A stretch of 6,816 bases of DNA. It comes from Desulfovibrio sp. Its GTDB lineage: Bacteria > Desulfobacterota > Desulfovibrionia > Desulfovibrionales > Desulfovibrionaceae. Both the position numbers and the translations under genes were made by a program. Positions within the stretch are counted from its first letter, which is position 1; the number at the start of each line of letters is the position of its first letter. Shown here one piece after another: positions 6,005-6,816 of the stretch. The notes under the pieces were generated by a model. That model was not told the DNA's origin. It was given only the letters and a program-made list of their open reading frames with translations, and made no database searches. Location of the stretch: the NCBI GenBank assembly GCA_031282465.1, contig JAITDR010000135.1, forward strand, positions 1-6,816. Direction: 5' to 3'.

Positions 6005-6816
6005 ATGACGCTCAAGGAATGCTGTGCCGTACTGGGCGTCGGCGAGGACGCCGACGCGGCGGAAATCAAGCGCGCCTACCGCCGTATGGCTTTTTTTCTG
6101 CATCCGGATTTGAATCCGCAGATCCCCGATGCCTCCCGCCGCTTTCAGGAGGTCAACGAAGCCTACGTAACCCTGAGCAAGCGCCCGGGCGGGACGGGGA
6201 ACGCATCCACCCGGACGGGAAGCGCGGGCGCGTCCACAAAACGAGCGCAGGAAGAGGCGCGGCGCGCCTATGCCGAGGCAGGACGGCGCACGGGTGAAAG
6301 CGCGAAAACGCCGGGCGCGGGACCGCGTTCCGGGCAGGCCGCGGGCGACATGCGCGCGGAAGACGTGTTGCGTGATATCCTCAACGACCCCTTTGCCCGC
6401 CGCGTTTATGAAGATATTTACAGCCGCATTGAACACGGCGGACGAAAAAAGCCGTCCGCCGGCAACGGCGGGAACGGCGGCGGGAAAGAAGCCGGACCCG
6501 GCGCCAAAAACACGCCGCTTACACGGGCAACGCCCGCGGGCGGCGCAACGCGCGCACGCCGAGCTTCAACCCATCCGGCGCAACCGGGGGTTCTCGACAA
6601 AGTCAAGGGGTGGTTCCTCAGACAGATCGACGAGGAACAAGTGCTGCGGCTGCCGGGGCGTTCACTGGTGCCGGGAGCGCGCGTGCGGCTGGAAATTCAA
6701 CACGGGTTCGCCGAAAACCCGCAGATTATCGAAATTACCCTGCCTCCGGAATTTGAACCGGGCAAAGCCATGCGGCTCAAAGGCATGGGCAGGCGCATCG
6801 GCAACCTCCACGGCGA
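6005..6816 (+). CDS. J-domain protein, DnaJ/CbpA-like (3' end outside window)
   Basis: The frame starts at ATG 6005, with AAGGGA at 5993-5998 six bases upstream, and is still open at the window edge after 270 codons. Residues 1 to about 62 form a J-domain: helix II ends in [12 protein letters not shown], with the HPD motif at 33-35 that stimulates the DnaK ATPase, followed by [10 protein letters not shown] long low-complexity linker rich in Gly, Ala, Arg and Thr runs about 61-195. It is interrupted by a predicted helix [20 protein letters not shown] (120-139). From about 196 the sequence resembles a DnaJ C-terminal substrate-binding domain ([19 protein letters not shown], 244-262). No CxxCxGxG zinc-finger repeats are present, so this is a CbpA-like or specialised co-chaperone, not canonical DnaJ. 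It probably acts with DnaK in the cytoplasm; clients are unknown. It follows gatB by 18 bp. Confidence 0.85.
   Translation, partial: MTLKECCAVLGVGEDADAAEIKRAYRRMAFFLHPDLNPQIPDASRRFQEVNEAYVTLSKRPGGTGNASTRTGSAGASTKRAQEEARRAYAEAGRRTGESAKTPGAGPRSGQAAGDMRAEDVLRDILNDPFARRVYEDIYSRIEHGGRKKPSAGNGGNGGGKEAGPGAKNTPLTRATPAGGATRARRASTHPAQPGVLDKVKGWFLRQIDEEQVLRLPGRSLVPGARVRLEIQHGFAENPQIIEITLPPEFEPGKAMRLKGMGRRIGNLHG

Noticed and set aside
4442..6436. 664-codon open frame on the minus strand across gatB
   Set aside because: It lies antisense to a clearly conserved gatB. Long antisense frames are common in GC-rich genes with strong third-position bias, and its translation shows no recognisable domain.

Overview
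The window reads as ordinary chromosomal DNA from a GC-rich Gram-negative bacterium. My best guess is a sulfate-reducing deltaproteobacterium of the Desulfovibrio type. That rests on codon use, the Cache-HAMP-PAS chemoreceptor style, GatB-dependent amidotransfer, and an extragenic palindromic repeat of a style I associate with such genomes. No database search was possible, so the taxon is inference. All recognisable genes lie on the + strand. I see no tRNA, rRNA, CRISPR array, transposase or phage gene.

Layout. Positions 1-65 hold the last 20 or so codons of an unidentified gene. Next come two enzymes of 7-deazaguanine (queuosine precursor) synthesis: queD (106-537), which makes 6-carboxytetrahydropterin, and queE (767-1471), the radical-SAM enzyme that ring-contracts that product to 7-carboxy-7-deazaguanine. 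They are consecutive pathway steps but are separated by 229 bp containing an imperfect hairpin and a palindromic repeat. A 231-bp leader with two perfect inverted repeats precedes a large chemoreceptor (1703-4384). That protein has a periplasmic double-Cache sensor, HAMP, PAS, the methyl-accepting signalling domain and a C-terminal PilZ domain. After it come a weak terminator-like structure and a second copy of the palindromic repeat. Then follow gatB (4541-5986), the B subunit of the tRNA amidotransferase, and 18 bp later a J-domain protein (6005 to beyond the window end), probably in the same transcript.

How the genes relate. queD and queE work in series. The chemoreceptor links extracellular sensing to the chemotaxis machinery, probably with cyclic-di-GMP input through PilZ. 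gatB and the J-domain protein are translation and protein-folding genes with no obvious joint function. The window is not a dedicated gene system.

Most worth a second look: (1) QueE has a non-standard iron-sulfur cysteine spacing, C-x3-C-x4-C instead of C-x3-C-x2-C. (2) Related repeat copies sit just upstream of the starts of queE and gatB, with a probable remnant before queD. (3) The chemoreceptor carries nearly all of a known amino-acid-binding Cache motif but has Asn at the last Asp position, and its C-terminal PilZ has Glu in the D/NxSxxG motif. (4) Tandem inverted repeats occupy the chemoreceptor leader.
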